Source: Echria macrotheca (taxonomy: Eukaryota > Ascomycota > Sordariomycetes > Sordariales > Schizotheciaceae). From it: DNA of 64,000 bases. The notes under the pieces were generated by a model. It saw only the letters and a list, made by a program, of their open reading frames with translations, was not told where the DNA came from and did no database searches. A program made the position numbers and the translations under genes. How positions within the stretch are numbered: the first letter of the stretch is position 1; each line of letters opens with the position of its first letter. The stretch lies in contig MU839829.1 of NCBI GenBank assembly GCA_030411725.1, positions 1,116,001 to 1,180,000 of the forward strand, read 5' to 3'. Positions 12,427 to 25,073 of this stretch are shown in pieces.

Positions 12427-14950
12427 ATGAACGGCTCACAGCAAACGAAGGACGCGGCGGCGCAAAATCCATCCATCACGGTGGCCGCGGCGACGCCAAA
12501 CGGCAACTCCAACAACACCAACAAAAAAAGGAAGAAGGATGGCTTGAAGCCCATCATCACGACCGAGGGTCCCGGGTAGGTACACCATGTTTTTTCCCTT
12601 TGCTGCGCGAGCACGAAACCGCATCGGGTGTCTCTCTGCCTCTACCCCGAACGGCGGTGCGCATTCCGCATGCTTTGCCCATGTTGGGAATTGGGCCTCC
12701 TATTCTGCACAATGGGGTTTGGGCGCGGCCAGGTGGCGGGGCGCGGTAGGAGGGGAAGCGCTATATCCATGCGCGGCGATGCTGCGACATCACAGCACGG
12801 CCTATCGACTTGACTGCAAGTTGCAGGTGAACGGGCAGCGTTCCCCGGGAGCGGTTTTGTTGTGGCTCCAGTGAGCTGCAGCAGCCTGCAATGTCGCACC
12901 ACCCCAAAACCACATACCGCCCCTCCCCTCCCTCGACTCGCTCCTCCCGCAAGACCCATGCCCATTTCGCTGCCCTCCGCCAGCTCCTCAATTCCACGAC
13001 GACCAAGTCCCGCCTGCCGCCGGAGGGCTTGCGCATCTGATTCAAGATGAAGACAATGCTCTTAAAGACTAGGTCTTGATTTTGCTTTGTGCTTTTTGCC
13101 TTCGCTGCGTCTGCCTTTGCTGAAGTCTCGGCACTGTGTGCGAACCTCCGACCACCCTTGCCCAAACCCCGCCACTTGGTCCATCCAGACCGTCTTGGTC
13201 CGCAAAATCGCGCCCTGGGTTGATATCCGCGACGCGTTGTGTGTTCTGTTCGTTCGCTTACACTATTGCTTGCAGGGCCGCCCAGATCTCGTCGTCGATG
13301 GCGCACTCACCGACTTCGTCATCCTCACCGGAGGATGCCGCCGAGAACACGGCAGACGAGGAGGATTCCGAGGACTACTGCAAGGGCGGGTACCATCCGG
13401 TGACAATCGGCGAGAAGTTCAAGGATGGAAAGTACACCGTCGTTCGAAAGCTCGGATGGGGCCACTTCTCGACCGTCTGGCTCTCGAGGGACAATACAAC
13501 GGGCAAGCATGTCGCGCTCAAGGTGGTCCGCTCCGCCGCCCACTATACCGAAACTGCTATCGACGAGATCAAGCTGCTCAACAAGATCGTCCAGGCGAAC
13601 CCCAACCACCCCGGCCGAAAGCATGTTGTCAGCCTGCTTGATTCGTTTGAGCATAAAGGCCCCAACGGCACCCATGTGTGCATGGTCTTTGAGGTTCTGG
13701 GTGAGAACCTGCTGGGGCTGATCAAGAAGTGGAATCATAGGGGCATTCCCATGCCTTTGGTCAAGCAGATTGTCAAGCAGGTCCTGTTGGGTCTCGACTA
13801 CCTCCATCGCGAATGCGGTATTATTCACACCGACTTGAAGCCCGAGAACGTCCTGATCGAGATTGGCGACGTGGAGCAGATTGTGAAGAAGGTGGTGAAG
13901 AGCGATCCCAACGAGAAGGAAAACAACAGGAATGGTCGAAGGAGACGCAGGACGCTCATCACCGGCAGCCAACCGTTGCCATCACCTCTCAACGCGAGCT
14001 TCAACCATGCTGCGCTCTTTCCTCCGGCGAGCTCGCACTCTAGCCTCGGCCAGATGCTTCACGAAGGTAGGGCTAGGATCCCAAGAGGGGTGGTGCCATG
14101 CTGACAATGACGGTGCAGGAAACAAGTCGAAAGAGGCCTCGCCAAGGCGCGACAAGGATGAGGGTGAAGATAAGCAAAAGCAACGGGAGAAGACGGCGGA
14201 TTTGTTGACAAGGGAGGTCTCAGGGATTTCGCTGGATAAGGCAACTACCCCACCATCGACCACAGGCGAGAAACGCAAGGCCGACGATATGCAGGCGTAT
14301 GATATTATCAGCGTCAAGATTGCCGACCTTGGTAACGCTTGTTGGGTCAACCATCATTTTACGAATGATATCCAAACACGACAGTATCGGTCACCCGAAG
14401 TCATCCTTGGCGCCAAGTGGGGTGCTAGCACGGATGTCTGGAGTATGGCTGCGATGGTAGGTTACCTAGAGCGGATGGCTGCATGGGCTAGGACTAATTA
14501 TGATTACAGGTGTTTGAGCTGATTACGGGAGACTACTTGTTCGATCCGCAATCGGGCACGAAGTACGGCAAGGACGATGACCATATTGCCCAGATCATCG
14601 AGCTCCTGGGTCCGTTCCCCAAGTCGCTCTGCTTGTCTGGAAAATGGTCGCAAGAAATCTTCAACAGGAAAGGAGAGCTACGAAATATTCATAGGCTGCG
14701 GCATTGGGCCCTTCCTGACGTCTTGAGGGAGAAGTACCACTTCAAGGAGGAAGAGGCCAAACGCATCTCGGATTTCTTGACGCCTATGCTCGAGTTGATG
14801 CCGGAAAAACGGGCGAACGCGGGCGGTATGGCGAGCCACGCTTGGCTGGAGGACACGCCAGGGATGAAGGGCATAAAGATCGACAAGGTGGAAGTGGGCA
14901 GTCGTGGAGAGGGTATAGATGGGTGGGCCTGTGAGGTGAGGAAGCGGTAG
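12427..14950 (+). CDS. SRPK: SR-protein kinase (SRPK / Dsk1 / Sky1 family)
   Basis: A serine/threonine kinase of the family that phosphorylates RS-domain splicing and mRNA-export factors. Exons: 12427-12575, 13276-14066, 14119-14456, 14510-14950, giving 572 residues. The N-lobe starts near residue 103 with the glycine loop LGWGHFSTVWL and Lys132 in HVALKVV. The catalytic loop is IIHTDLKPENVL (Asp236). The DFG motif is the SRPK-type DLG at Asp383, followed by NACW. Between them, about residues 245-370, lies the divergent Lys/Glu/Ser-rich spacer that defines SRPKs. SPEVILGAKWG, typical of the family, follows. The first exon codes 49 Asn/Thr/Lys-rich residues and is separated by a 700-base intron, long for this genome. 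If that exon is wrong, a start at Met58 (MAHSPTS) would still leave a complete kinase domain. Confidence 0.9.
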
Positions 14951-16113
14951 AGGATTCGCTGGCCCCAGGTTGCCTGGATTCGTTAGTCCATTGGGGGACT
15001 ATTATCGAGAGCCACATGAGGACAGGTCAAGCTAGAGGAAGAGATGGTTCTTCAACGGAACGGCACGGTCGGGATTTTGGCTGGCTGCTGTAATTGGGCA
15101 TAGGTGGTCGTGGCGGGTTGCCCTCGACGGGCAGTTTATTGCATCTTTGCCCGATATGCCAGCTCGAGAATAGCCATCTTCGTTTTTCAGACTGGCTGGG
15201 CTGTGGTGGCCTGTGGTTTCCGAACCGGGTTTTTTTTCTCTCGTTTTTTTTACAACTCGCAGTTTACACGCTCAGCAGCTTACTTTATAACTTTTTGTCA
15301 AGCGAAAATATCTTTGCCCTCTCTAGACACGGCAGCATTTTGTTTTAGTCTTTCTCCGCATCGGTCTTTTACTCTCTCCTAAGTCAAGGTCAAGGTCACG
15401 GTCACGGTCATGGGGGCAAGGTCGTCACCGGTGTCTTTTCTTTTTGAGGATCCTCTTCTTTTTTGGTGGCTTGTCTATAGATTACGACGATTACGGAATA
15501 CATGACATGACATGGCACAAGTACAATATCATACAGATACTCATGATGTATACATTCACATTCACACACACATTGAGAATATATATAGATATTGACTTTT
15601 CTTTCTGTGATGCAAGAATCAAGGAATGCGTTGCATTTCTTGCTATAGGCGGGTAGATCACCTTGGAAGCGAAAACCATAGACGCATATGGGTGGAAGGA
15701 AGGTAGATGGTATCAACTTGGTAATGGGACAGCCATCGACTGAACGGAACTGATCCCGCCTCGAGCAAACGTGGACATCATTTGCATTTCCTCGTATGAA
15801 CCATCCGTCGCGATGGACGGCGCTGTTTTATGTAGGGGACTACGCTGTCGACTGCTCAAGTCTGCCCAATATTCCCTTTCGCATGAAGCCTGGTCCCTGC
15901 GGCCTGACGGTTGGGACGAGGACCTTCCACAACAAGAACGACCCAAGACCTTCCCCAGCAGAGACAATCCGAGTCCCTAAGCAGTTTCTAAGAAATGCCG
16001 GAATCGCAGCAGTACCAGACCATCTATGCGGTAACCGAACGCCTAGAACCTGCCTAACCAACCTCCAAATTCCGAAATCAATGCCGTTCCTTGTAGTCAA
16101 CAAAAAAGTCCCC
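14951..16113. other. convergent 3' flanks of SRPK and Iws1
   Basis: About 1.16 kb between two converging genes. It is T-rich from 15230 to 15660, including a TATATATAG-like run near 15590, and carries a short GGTCAAGGTCACGGTCACGG-type repeat at 15387-15410. No gene is seen, and 3' untranslated regions are the likely content. Confidence 0.5.
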
Positions 16114-17493
16114 CTAAGCTCGTTTCTTGCCCTTGGCCGTCATTCTTCGGAACGCCTCCAGCCCGCTAGATCCGATCGGCCTAAAGTCGGCGCCTCGTGT
16201 TCCATCGAAGGTGCTGACAGGCGCAATCGTGTAGCTGGCGGGTAGGCCGGCAGGTCTTGCTCGGTTCGCATTCGTGGGCTTCGGGGCCAGCAAACGCTCC
16301 CGCTCGAGATCGTGAAGGCTCTTCCCGGCAGGGCGTTGAGTCAATGTCAACTGCGAGCCGCCGACAGCTTCTTGACGCTGGGCCAGCTTCGCGGCACTGT
16401 TCATGAGGTTAGTGAAAGGCGAGGGTGCGAAGAGATCAGAAAAGAATCTTACTTGAAATCAAACTCGCGGGTCTCGACGTGGCGCTTCTTGTAGTCGTCG
16501 GTGCGTTTGAGGATGGGTCGGCTCCATTCGCCCATGAGCCGCTCAGCCTCTCGCTTGATATCGTCCGTGGGGCGCTTGCTGCGAGTATAAAAGTAGATGA
16601 CCTTTCCTATGCCGCTACTAAGCAGGCAGTCCTTGGTGATGGGAAGCTTCCCGAGCGCCTTGAAGATATCCCGCTGAATGCTGTAAGCCGGCAAGCTACC
16701 GTCGTTGAGAGGTTCCAGAAAGTATTTGACCGACTGCAGGAGGTTTGTTTCGGGGTCGAGCACCGAATCTTGAATACCGGTCCGATTGAGCAGGGCAGTG
16801 ACTTGCGGGAGGAGCTTCAACTTATGAATCGCGGGCTGGCCCTTCTCACGGGCCTCATTGTCAGCAATGCAGGCCTGCTCCATAGCGACCTTGAGAGCTG
16901 CAATCTGTTCGTCGATTTGGTCCTCTAGATCCTGGATATGAGTTAGTACATCGACTTCTCCAGGCTCTGGGAAGCGAAAGGCATACAATCTCGTCCTTCT
17001 TCCGTCTCCGTTTGGAAGGGTTCTTGACGGCAGCATCTATCATCTTGTCGAGCGCACGCCGTCTCCGCTCCTCGGGTGTCAGGTTCTCTTCCTCCTCCCG
17101 CTCCTTGGCGGCTGCGTCCTTTCTTGCAGCAGTTCGTTGCTCGCCATCTGTGCGCGCCTTGCGAGGCCGGCGACCGCGACCCTCGCTATCGGCGACATCG
17201 GCGTCGTCATCGCCACGACGCTTCTTGGGGCGACGTCCTTCCTTGGGTTTCTTCGTAGTGTCGCCATCTGTGCGCTTCCGTTTGGCAGCCTTCAGGGACT
17301 TGGCCACATTCTCGTCAATGTCGATAGGTTTGTCTTCTGTGGCAGGATCGTAGTCCTCGAACTGATCCTCGTCAATTTCAGAGAGGAGATCCGAGTCCTT
17401 GTCTGATAGATGGCCGCCATCATCCACATGCTCCTGCTGTCCATCCTCTTCGTGATCGTGCGCCCGCTCGGTGGGCGACTCGACATCGGACAT
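16114..17493 (-). CDS. IWS1: transcription elongation factor Iws1/Spn1
   Basis: Iws1/Spn1 travels with RNA polymerase II and Spt6 and links elongation to mRNA processing. Exons on the minus strand: 16987-17493, 16453-16931, 16114-16396, giving 422 residues with two introns of 55-56 bases. Residues 1-169 are disordered, first acidic (SDKDSDLLSEIDEDQ), then very basic with nuclear-localisation-like runs (RRPKKRR, KRRRKK). Residues about 209-310 form the TFIIS N-terminal/LW-type helical domain: LLPQVTALLNRTGIQ, then YSIQRDIFKALGKLP and IGKVIYFYTRSKR. The tail carries the basic stretch and FRPIGSSGLEAFRRM seen in fungal Spn1. It shares a 548-base divergent promoter with the Brl1-like gene. Confidence 0.95.
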
Positions 17494-18041
17494 TTTGTTC
17501 GAAAGTCGGCTGCCTCGCGGTCGCGGGGCAATCAAGGCGGACAGGGAAATGTGTATGGGTGCAGCAGGGAAAGGGAAACAAAGCAGAAGGGGATGGACTT
17601 GATGGAATCGAGGTTGAGAAGAAGTTGGGTGAAAGCGAAGCGTAGGGAACTCCGAGTTGGAGTTGGGGAGTAGGCAAGCGCGAAGCTGGATGAGGTCAAA
17701 CCAGAATCGCGCGGTCACAAAGAATGGAAGTTGCCGCTTCCTGCTGGACCGTGCTCGTGGATCAGCCACAGGCTCTGTGCCTCTCAGGAGTGCCAGGCTG
17801 AGGGTTTGGTGGTCTGTGCACAAGCTTGGCCCCACAGTTTGCTTTGACGTGCGTGGCGCGCCGGGAAAAGTGCAGACGTTACTGTTTACTTTCGCAGCCG
17901 TTGCCACCCACGACGCAGCCGTACTTTTCCAGGCTTCTGCCACGGTTAATTAAGAAGACGAGGCCGCACGCGTCCTGGAACCCCTTCGCCATCGACATTT
18001 GCATTGATCGGTATCGAGACCTTCTTCTGTTCGCCTTTGCC
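17494..18041. promoter_or_regulatory. divergent promoter between Iws1 and Brl1-like genes
   Basis: The 548 bases separate two start codons on opposite strands, so both core promoters must lie here. The left half is purine-rich on the plus strand (GGGAAAGGGAAAC). No clear TATA box or recognisable factor site was found. Confidence 0.6.
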
Positions 18042-19670
18042 ATGGATCGCCGCGGTTTTGAAGGTCCGATGGACTGGGAATACCAGAACCGCCCCCCCGT
18101 CGACCCCTCGAGTCCCTTTGCGAATACCGCCCAGAGGCCTAGATGTAAGTTTCTGCTGGCCCGTCCCTATCTACGCATTTCAGACGCAGAGCTTGAAATG
18201 TCAATTGTCATCCACCCAGATAGTTCGCGACCCAGCCCGCTTCAAAGCGTTGGCGTTGCGCGCACACCCGGTGGTCTCCCGCTCCCTTGGCTAACATGCA
18301 GACAGCATTCTTCGACTCGCCGTCAAAGCTTGGTGCCGGCAGCTCGAATCCGTTCGCTATTGGCGCCGGCCAACGGAACTCACCTTTTAAGCAAACCGCA
18401 CCTCAACCACCCCGATCCTTCTTCAATCCTCAGATAGCGAACAAACCACAAGCGCCACAGTTCCGCAACCCCGCCTTCACCACCCCCCAGAAGCGTGTCG
18501 ACGAGCTTGCCTTCTCCGAATTTTCGGGCGCCGAGTCGAGCCCTGCGATGACAGACAACTCCGAGATGCCACCAGAAACACCCGAAGTCGACGCGGATGA
18601 TGACTTCGGCAAGATGACAATCACGCCGCACAGCGCGGGCAAGGCCCTGTTCAGCAAGAGCATGATGCGCAGCCGTACGCCAGGTCGAGGCGAGCTTCCT
18701 CGCGGAAACCGAGACAAGGTCCGGAAACGGAAGCGGCAGGCGCATGACCGGGATGTCGGCAGCGTCCGATCAAGGCTGCCCCATGGCTCGGATGAGTCTG
18801 ACAGTGATTGGGAGACGGAAACCGGCACGCGGGGCACCAAGAAAGCTGGCGGGAGAAGAGGCTGGCTCGGTGGCTTCCTCTCAGTGGTTAGCGACTACCC
18901 GACTGCCCCAGCGATCTTGTCCAAGTGGCTCCAGCTGGCCGTCAATGTCTTTCTCATGGGTCTCGTTATTTTCGGAATGTGCGCCGTCTTCCTACAAGTC
19001 CGGTCGGATCTCGCCAATGCCAACGAGAGAGCGAAGGCGGAGCTAGTACAGGAGATGTCGATTTGCGCCGAACATTGGCGCAAGAACCAGTGCTTCCCGC
19101 CCGAGCGGCGCGCCCCGGCGCTCGACGGACCATGCAACGAGTGGGAAGCGTGCATGAACCAGGATCCATCGGCTATCATGAAGGTCCAGGTGACGGTTCG
19201 CAACATGGGCAACGTGCTCAACGAGTTTACCGATGTGGTTACGCTCAAGACCTGGGTAGGCTCTCGTCCATTTGTTGTGTTGATATCCTCAGCGGCTAAC
19301 CAACTCCTAGGGCTTTATCTTGTCGATTCTCTTGGTCGCTATTGTCGGCGCCAACGTCGGCTTCGGGTTCTTGCGCGAATCGGCTCTCCCGCATCCCGTA
19401 CGGCCAGCTGAGCCCTCTCAGCCAGCATTCCCGGTGCTGGGAGCGGCACAACACAATCCACACCAGGCATACATCTTTGCTCCTATCGCGGAGACGCCTC
19501 GCCATACCAGGCGGCAGTTTATTGCGGACGATGCCACAGATACGGACAACTCGCCAGATATCAAAGCTCTCATGCCGCCGCAAACGCCATCGGGAAGGAG
19601 AAGCCCGAGCAAAGGGGAACGGGGGCGCAGTCCTACAAAGGCGTCGAGGAGCCCAAGTAAAGGTTACTAG
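18042..19670 (+). CDS. BRL1: nuclear envelope protein, Brl1/Brr6 family
   Basis: Brl1/Brr6 proteins sit in the inner nuclear membrane and help nuclear pore assembly. Exons: 18042-18144, 18306-19255, 19311-19670, giving 470 residues. The first acceptor is the second of two adjacent AGs (18301-18305), because only that choice keeps frame. Residues 1-230 are disordered. Transmembrane helix 1 lies near residues 243-265 (LQLAVNVFLMGLVIFGMC). A lumenal segment carries the four diagnostic cysteines (SICAEHW, KNQCFPP, GPCNEW, EACMNQ). Transmembrane helix 2 (GFILSILLVAIVGANVGFG) starts the last exon. The C-terminal tail has Ser-Pro repeats (RSPSKGERGRSPTKASRSPS) that could be kinase sites. Family assignment is firm. 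The choice between Brl1 and Brr6 is not, since filamentous fungi often have one gene. Confidence 0.92.
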
Positions 19671-21089
19671 GCGGTTGAACGATACAAGCAGTTTGTCATG
19701 ACTGTGTCGATTGCGAAGCCACACATGGTGGCGATCCCTGTTGTGCTGAGTCTCCGGGAACTACGGATAAGGTGGCGTTTGGCGGTGGGGGATGGAAAAG
19801 GCGCGGAGTTATGTTTTTCTTTTGTGCGCGGGTTGTGACAAGCCCTTTCGGTGAACACACTTGGGCAGCAGACTCAAAGTTGGCTTCGGTTGGTTGGACT
19901 AGATACTACATATGATGGGCTAGTGTGGCGTGTATCATAGAGCGGTTTCCTTGCGGGCGGTGTTATCTCAGTGCGTCTGAATGTCGACGGGGTATGCAGT
20001 GTGACCACATCAAGTGCTTCTTCTGCGAGAATGAGATGGGAAACCCAATCCGAGACGAATCCGGCAACTGCGAGTGCTGAAGGACCCTGAAGGCCTGAAG
20101 AGGCTTGCGGGTGTGGATGCGGGGCTGATGAGTCCCCATGGTCCCTCGAGTTCCAGAACGGCCACGAGTCTTGGCTTTCAGCGTGGCGACTCGGTAAGAC
20201 AGTCAAAGGGAGGGGGCATGGCGGCACGCCTCGACTGCTCGATGGGCACTGCTCATGCATGGTGTTGCCATCAAATTTGGGGTGCAGCCTCATCTACCAG
20301 CGCCTCAGGCTTGTGAGTGGCTGGTGAAGCCGGCCAAGCAAAGCGGTTGGCCAAGTTTCTCGACAATGCTGTCCAGGGTCTTGATGCGGCTGCCGGCCGG
20401 TTCGCGTCCTTGGAAGTGGGCCGGGCATAGATACTTGTAAATTCCTGAAGTGCTGCTCGACGCTAACGCTTTTATGCGCCATTGGAAAAACGCCGCCAAT
20501 TTCAAGCGCTGTTCATAATCGTGTCGTGGTCTGTCCTTTGTCCCGAGAGCTGCCTCCCGTCGAGTCGGCGTGTGCGCAGCCCCGATGCATGGGGCGGACC
20601 GCGAATCTCGACCCGAGCTTCGAATTTGCATGTCGACAAAGCTGGGGGACTCGAAGCAAGCTACAGAAACAGCCGCAACAAGCTTCACCGAACGACTCCG
20701 CCCGTCCACCAACCATTGTCTACCGTGTCGTCCCCATCAGTGTGTGTTTCCACTGTTTCCACTTATATTTAAGGGACCTTGCCCCGCAACTCCCAGCATG
20801 CTCCTGGCCCGGTTCACGCCGCCGCCGCTAGCTGTTCATCTCTGGACCGTAATCCTGACTTCCCGTGCATGCTTTTCCCGCTTTGGCATCTGGCCTCACC
20901 CACCCCGGTTTTCTCGCTATCCTCGCTCTTTGATTTCCAACCCGTCCGGCAAGCTCCAGGCTCCTCCTCCCTTCCCAGCTCTTGGTCGCCGACTCGGATA
21001 GCCAGCTGTTCTCTCCAAGAATGTCAGTGCAGGCCGACAAGATCACTCGTCGACCCGATCGCGTGGGCTGCGTCTAGTAGGGCGGCGGC
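19671..21089. other. intergenic region between Brl1-like and zinc-cluster genes
   Basis: About 1.4 kb without a supported gene. From about 20700 the plus strand is CT-rich with CCACC and TCTC runs, the likely leader of the zinc-cluster gene. An in-frame upstream ATG (21020) begins a short frame. Upstream ORF control is possible but not shown. Confidence 0.45.
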
Positions 21090-23847
21090 ATGGATCCAAT
21101 GGACGAGGACGCGCCAGCGCCGGGCGGAAATCACAGCCTCGCGCCCCCGCCGCTCTCCCCGCCAGCGGGTTCCGCAGGAAAGCATCCTGCCACGGCCCCG
21201 GGGCCGTCGCCCTCGTCGACCGCCTCGGCACCCGGGCCTTCGGCCGGCGGCTCCCAGGGTGTTTCCAAGCGGCGGCGGGGCTTGGGAGTCGTCACACCGA
21301 ATGCATGCACAGAATGCCGCAAGAAGCGTGCAAAGGTTCGTTTCTCGCTCCAAGCTCAAACACCACCCCAAATTCCAGCCCTCCCAAAAAAAATTTAAAA
21401 AAATTCTCGAGTCGTTCCGCGAGATCGAAGCCACGGCTGACAATCTGGTCCCTGTAGTGCGACGGTCAGAGGCCATGTGGCAGATGTAGTGCGCAGAAAG
21501 ACATCGAATGTGTCTACGAGATCCCCGTTCGACAATCGAAGGAGACGCTACGGCACGAGATCGAACAGCTCCGGCGCCAGCAACGCAGCAGTGACCAGAT
21601 CCTCACAGCCCTTGTGCGCCCCGACTTGGTGGACGAGGTCTTGTCACGCCTGCGGAACGGCCAGAGCGTCGACGCCATATCAGAATGGCTTGGGTCGGTC
21701 CCCGCTACAAGCCGCCCCGCCGGTGCCGGGACTGGTGCCGGAGCCAGTGGCAGCGGTCCGGGTCTGGGAGCTTTTGCGGCTGCCGGCTCTACTACTGCCT
21801 ACGGCAAGATGGCGGCAGGCCCGGGACCCGCGAGTCCAGTATCAGGCGAGCAGCAAAGCCCATGGGGTGGCCCCTATTCATCCCACAGCAACACGGCCCG
21901 GAGCGGCTCCCACCCGGATATAAGTTGGGGCGCCGAGACAGTGCGGGGCCCTCAGTCCCGAGTTGGATCGTGGGTCGAAAGCCAAGGGGGCACTTCAGAG
22001 GGCACAGGAGTGCGCGGTCTGGACCAAGTACTAACCCCTGGGATCCCCGAGATGCGCGTTCCGCCCGGGACATGGACTACCATAACGGCCGATCCTACGC
22101 TGGTTCAGCACCTCCTCGCGTTGTATTTCTGCTGGGAATATCCCACGTTTGCCTCCCTTAGCAAGGAGCACTTCCTCAAAGATTTCCTGTCCGGCCGTCC
22201 CAGGTATTGTTCGGCCCTCCTGGTCAACGCGCTCCTGGCCTTAGGGTGCCGCTTTTCGACGCAGCCCAACACGCGGGCCAACCCCAACGACCCGTACACT
22301 TCGGGTGACCATTTCTTCAAGGAGTGCTTACGGCTCTTCTATCAGGAGCAGGACCACCACACGCTGACCACCATCCAGGCCCTGGGTATAATGTCCATCA
22401 GGGAAGCAAGTTGTGGTCGGGACTCGGAGAGCTGGTACTACGCCGGGCAGAGCGTTCGGCTTGCCATCGAAATGGGGCTGCACCAGCTCCACGGTGATGG
22501 GATGGATGACGACGAGACGGCTGTTCAAGCTGCCACGTTTTGGGGTGCCTTTGCGCTGGACCAGTATGGTTACATCCTCCTTGCCGGTCATGTCCTGTGT
22601 CGCCTAACACGTACAATAGCGCGTGGTCTCTCGCAACCGGGTCGCTTCCGCAGTGCTCGTGCTTCCCTCGTCTGCCGCCCAAACCCGCCATCATCGACGA
22701 CATAGAGGCGTCGCTATGGATCCCCTACACAGATGACGGTAAGGGAATCCCGCGTCTCGCATCAGCACTCGAGGGAAGACTAAACCAATCCGAAGGCGCA
22801 CCGCTCCAGCGGTCATGCGAACAACCGTCGAATGTACGATCGGTGTACAAATGCTTTTGCGAGCTCAGCGAGCTCGTGCACCAGTCCCTGTATATCCTCC
22901 ACTCGCCTGGCCGGCCGCTCACGAGCAGAGACCTCCTTAGCATCTACACACAGTACCTCAACTGGTATGATAGGATTCCCGAAGTATTGCGTCTCGGTCA
23001 TAACTTCACCCCTGCTGTTCTCTTCGCCCAGTAAGCCATCCTCCTCCGGTCCTCAGAGAGTCACTCGGCGCACCTTCGGCGCACGCAGTGACGGCTAACC
23101 TGTTTCGCCAGCATGTATTACCACTTCGCCATTCTCCTGCTTTTCCGGCCCCTGATCAAGCTCCGAATCATCGGGTCCAGCATAAAACCGCGCGATGTGT
23201 GCTCGCAGGCAGCCGACGCCATCTCGGGTCTCTTGCGGTCATATTCGCAACTTTACACTCTACGGCGGACCCCGTCGTTTGTACCATATTTCGTCCTAAC
23301 ATCGTCCATCATGCATCTTGCTATCGGCGCAACCGTTTCGAGCGAAGAGCAGAGTGAGTCGACGCAGAGTGCACAATCACCCCAAGAAACTCAGCAGCAA
23401 CCAGCGGCGAGAGCGCCCAAGATCGGGCCCCATGTGGCCGAGGCCATCAGCCGAGGGATAGCCGATCTGACGGAAATGGCGCCGTGCCACTTCTTCGCCG
23501 AGCAAGCCCTCAACATACTCCGCTATCTCGCCAAGAAATGGAACATTGATGTCGACGTCACGCCTTCGGAGAGCAAGATCGACTACGACCAGGCGACCAA
23601 GCCGGTAACGAGCAGCCTCAACTTCTTCGCGCCCAACGTCGCCGACACCGACTTCAACTGCTCATGGGGTGATAATGTCAAGCCGGGCCGGGAGAAACAG
23701 CTGCCGGCGGGCTCGAGAACGGGGAGCGTTGGGTCAACAGCTGAGGCGCTCGAGAATCCTCTGTTCTGGCCGTTTCCCATGCAGGGACGGCCAATGCTGC
23801 CGACAGGGGAAGAGCTGGAGAAGGCTGGGTTTGAACTAATTGAATAA
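21090..23847 (+). CDS. Zn2Cys6 binuclear-cluster transcription factor
   Basis: A fungal-type transcriptional regulator. Exons: 21090-21335, 21458-22563, 22620-23030, 23112-23847, giving 832 residues. The zinc cluster is Cys73, Cys76, Cys83, Cys89, Cys92 and Cys100 (CTECRKKRAK then CDGQRPCGRC). The first intron splits it directly before Cys83. A linker and short coiled segment follow (ETLRHEIEQLRRQQR), then a Gly/Ala/Ser/Pro-rich region. The fungal transcription-factor homology domain runs from about residue 270 to 560 (HLLALYFCWEYPTFASLSK, SYYAG-like SWYYAGQSVRLAIEMGLH, HAWSLATGSLPQC, YNWYDR-like YLNWYDRIPEVL). A later segment, MYYHFAILLLFRPLIK, is also typical. The donors GTTCGT and GTATGG are unusual but keep frame. 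Target genes cannot be inferred. NirA-type nitrogen regulators have a similar layout, but I do not assign one. Confidence 0.9.
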
Positions 23848-25073
23848 TAATCAACATGGAGCAGGCCGGGACTTCAGACGGGCTCTGGCGTCCAGCGGTG
23901 CATTTTGAGGAGCTGGTGGAGCAAGAAGGCAGGCATTTTTCGTCGACGTTTCTAGACGGTGTATATCCGGAAAATACGTCTTTTGGGCCAGGAACTTGGT
24001 CGGTTCATCATAGCGATACCCAGGTAACAGAAAAGCGTCTGATTCTCTCTTGTCTCCGGATGTTAGACTTGTCGAAGGTCTGTCGCTGGCCCAACGTGAA
24101 AGCCTTCCATCCCAAGGGGGACCTCGCTCACTCGCTGGCTCGCTCGGACGAAAATGCCGGCCCGCTCGAGCTGAGGCACCCCAGATCCTGGCCGCCCTCC
24201 CGCTTCTCTCGAAGAAGCAGGCGGAATCGGGGCTTGGCATGTCGGTGAGGCTGATGGACACAGAATGGTATTTTGGGGTTTTCTGAAACAGCAAGCTCGA
24301 GGAAAATAAAGCGACGGCAGTGGCGGTCGGCCCAGTCTTGACGGATTTCGGGGGGGTTGCTGCAGATAAAATGGACGATGTTCGGAGCTGCCGCACGGGT
24401 AGTTACTCGAGTACGTAGTTAGTGGCTCTGGGCGGAGTGGGAGCCTGGACCGGGGTTCTGGGCGGTTCGCGAGGACAAACAATGGACCAACACGACGACG
24501 TGCAGCACGGCACGCTGATTGGGCGCCACCATGCAGTCCGAGTGTTTCGAAACACCTGAACCAGAGCCGTCAAGATGTGGTGATGCCCCTGGATTTGTTT
24601 CAGGTGCAACCTCCCCCCCATCAAGCCCCCAATGAGCGAGGCTTGTCTGTCGGGCCCGTCCCGCCCAGAACTGATGAGGTGAATGAGGTGGTCGCCCTAC
24701 CATCTGCCGCATTCTGCCCCAGCTGGTCGCTGGTTTATTTTCTCTCGACGATGCTGCTGATGACGACCTTGTGGGAGGCCCTCTTCGACCGCCAGCGCAA
24801 CGGACACTGACCTTCACATCGACCCATTTCGGTGCTGCTCCCGGGTTTTCAGTCGCCCCCAGCCCCCCTCCCCTGTCGATTTCGGGGCCGTCGCACGCTA
24901 TATCCTCGCCTGGCGCCCGCATTGAGAGGTCGGGCGCGCATTAACCTGACCACCCTCTCTCTCTGCTCATTTCGGACGACCAATTGGCGGGTGCTTGGAC
25001 GAGAATGGGATCGCTGTCCGGGAACGACTCCAAGCCTTCGTCGTGATCGTCTCCCGTTCCAACAATCGCCGCA
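23848..25073. other. intergenic region between two transcription-factor genes
   Basis: About 1.2 kb with no supported gene. Short frames occur on both strands without domains. The last 250 bases contain CT-rich tracts and are the probable promoter and leader of the C2H2 gene. Confidence 0.45.
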
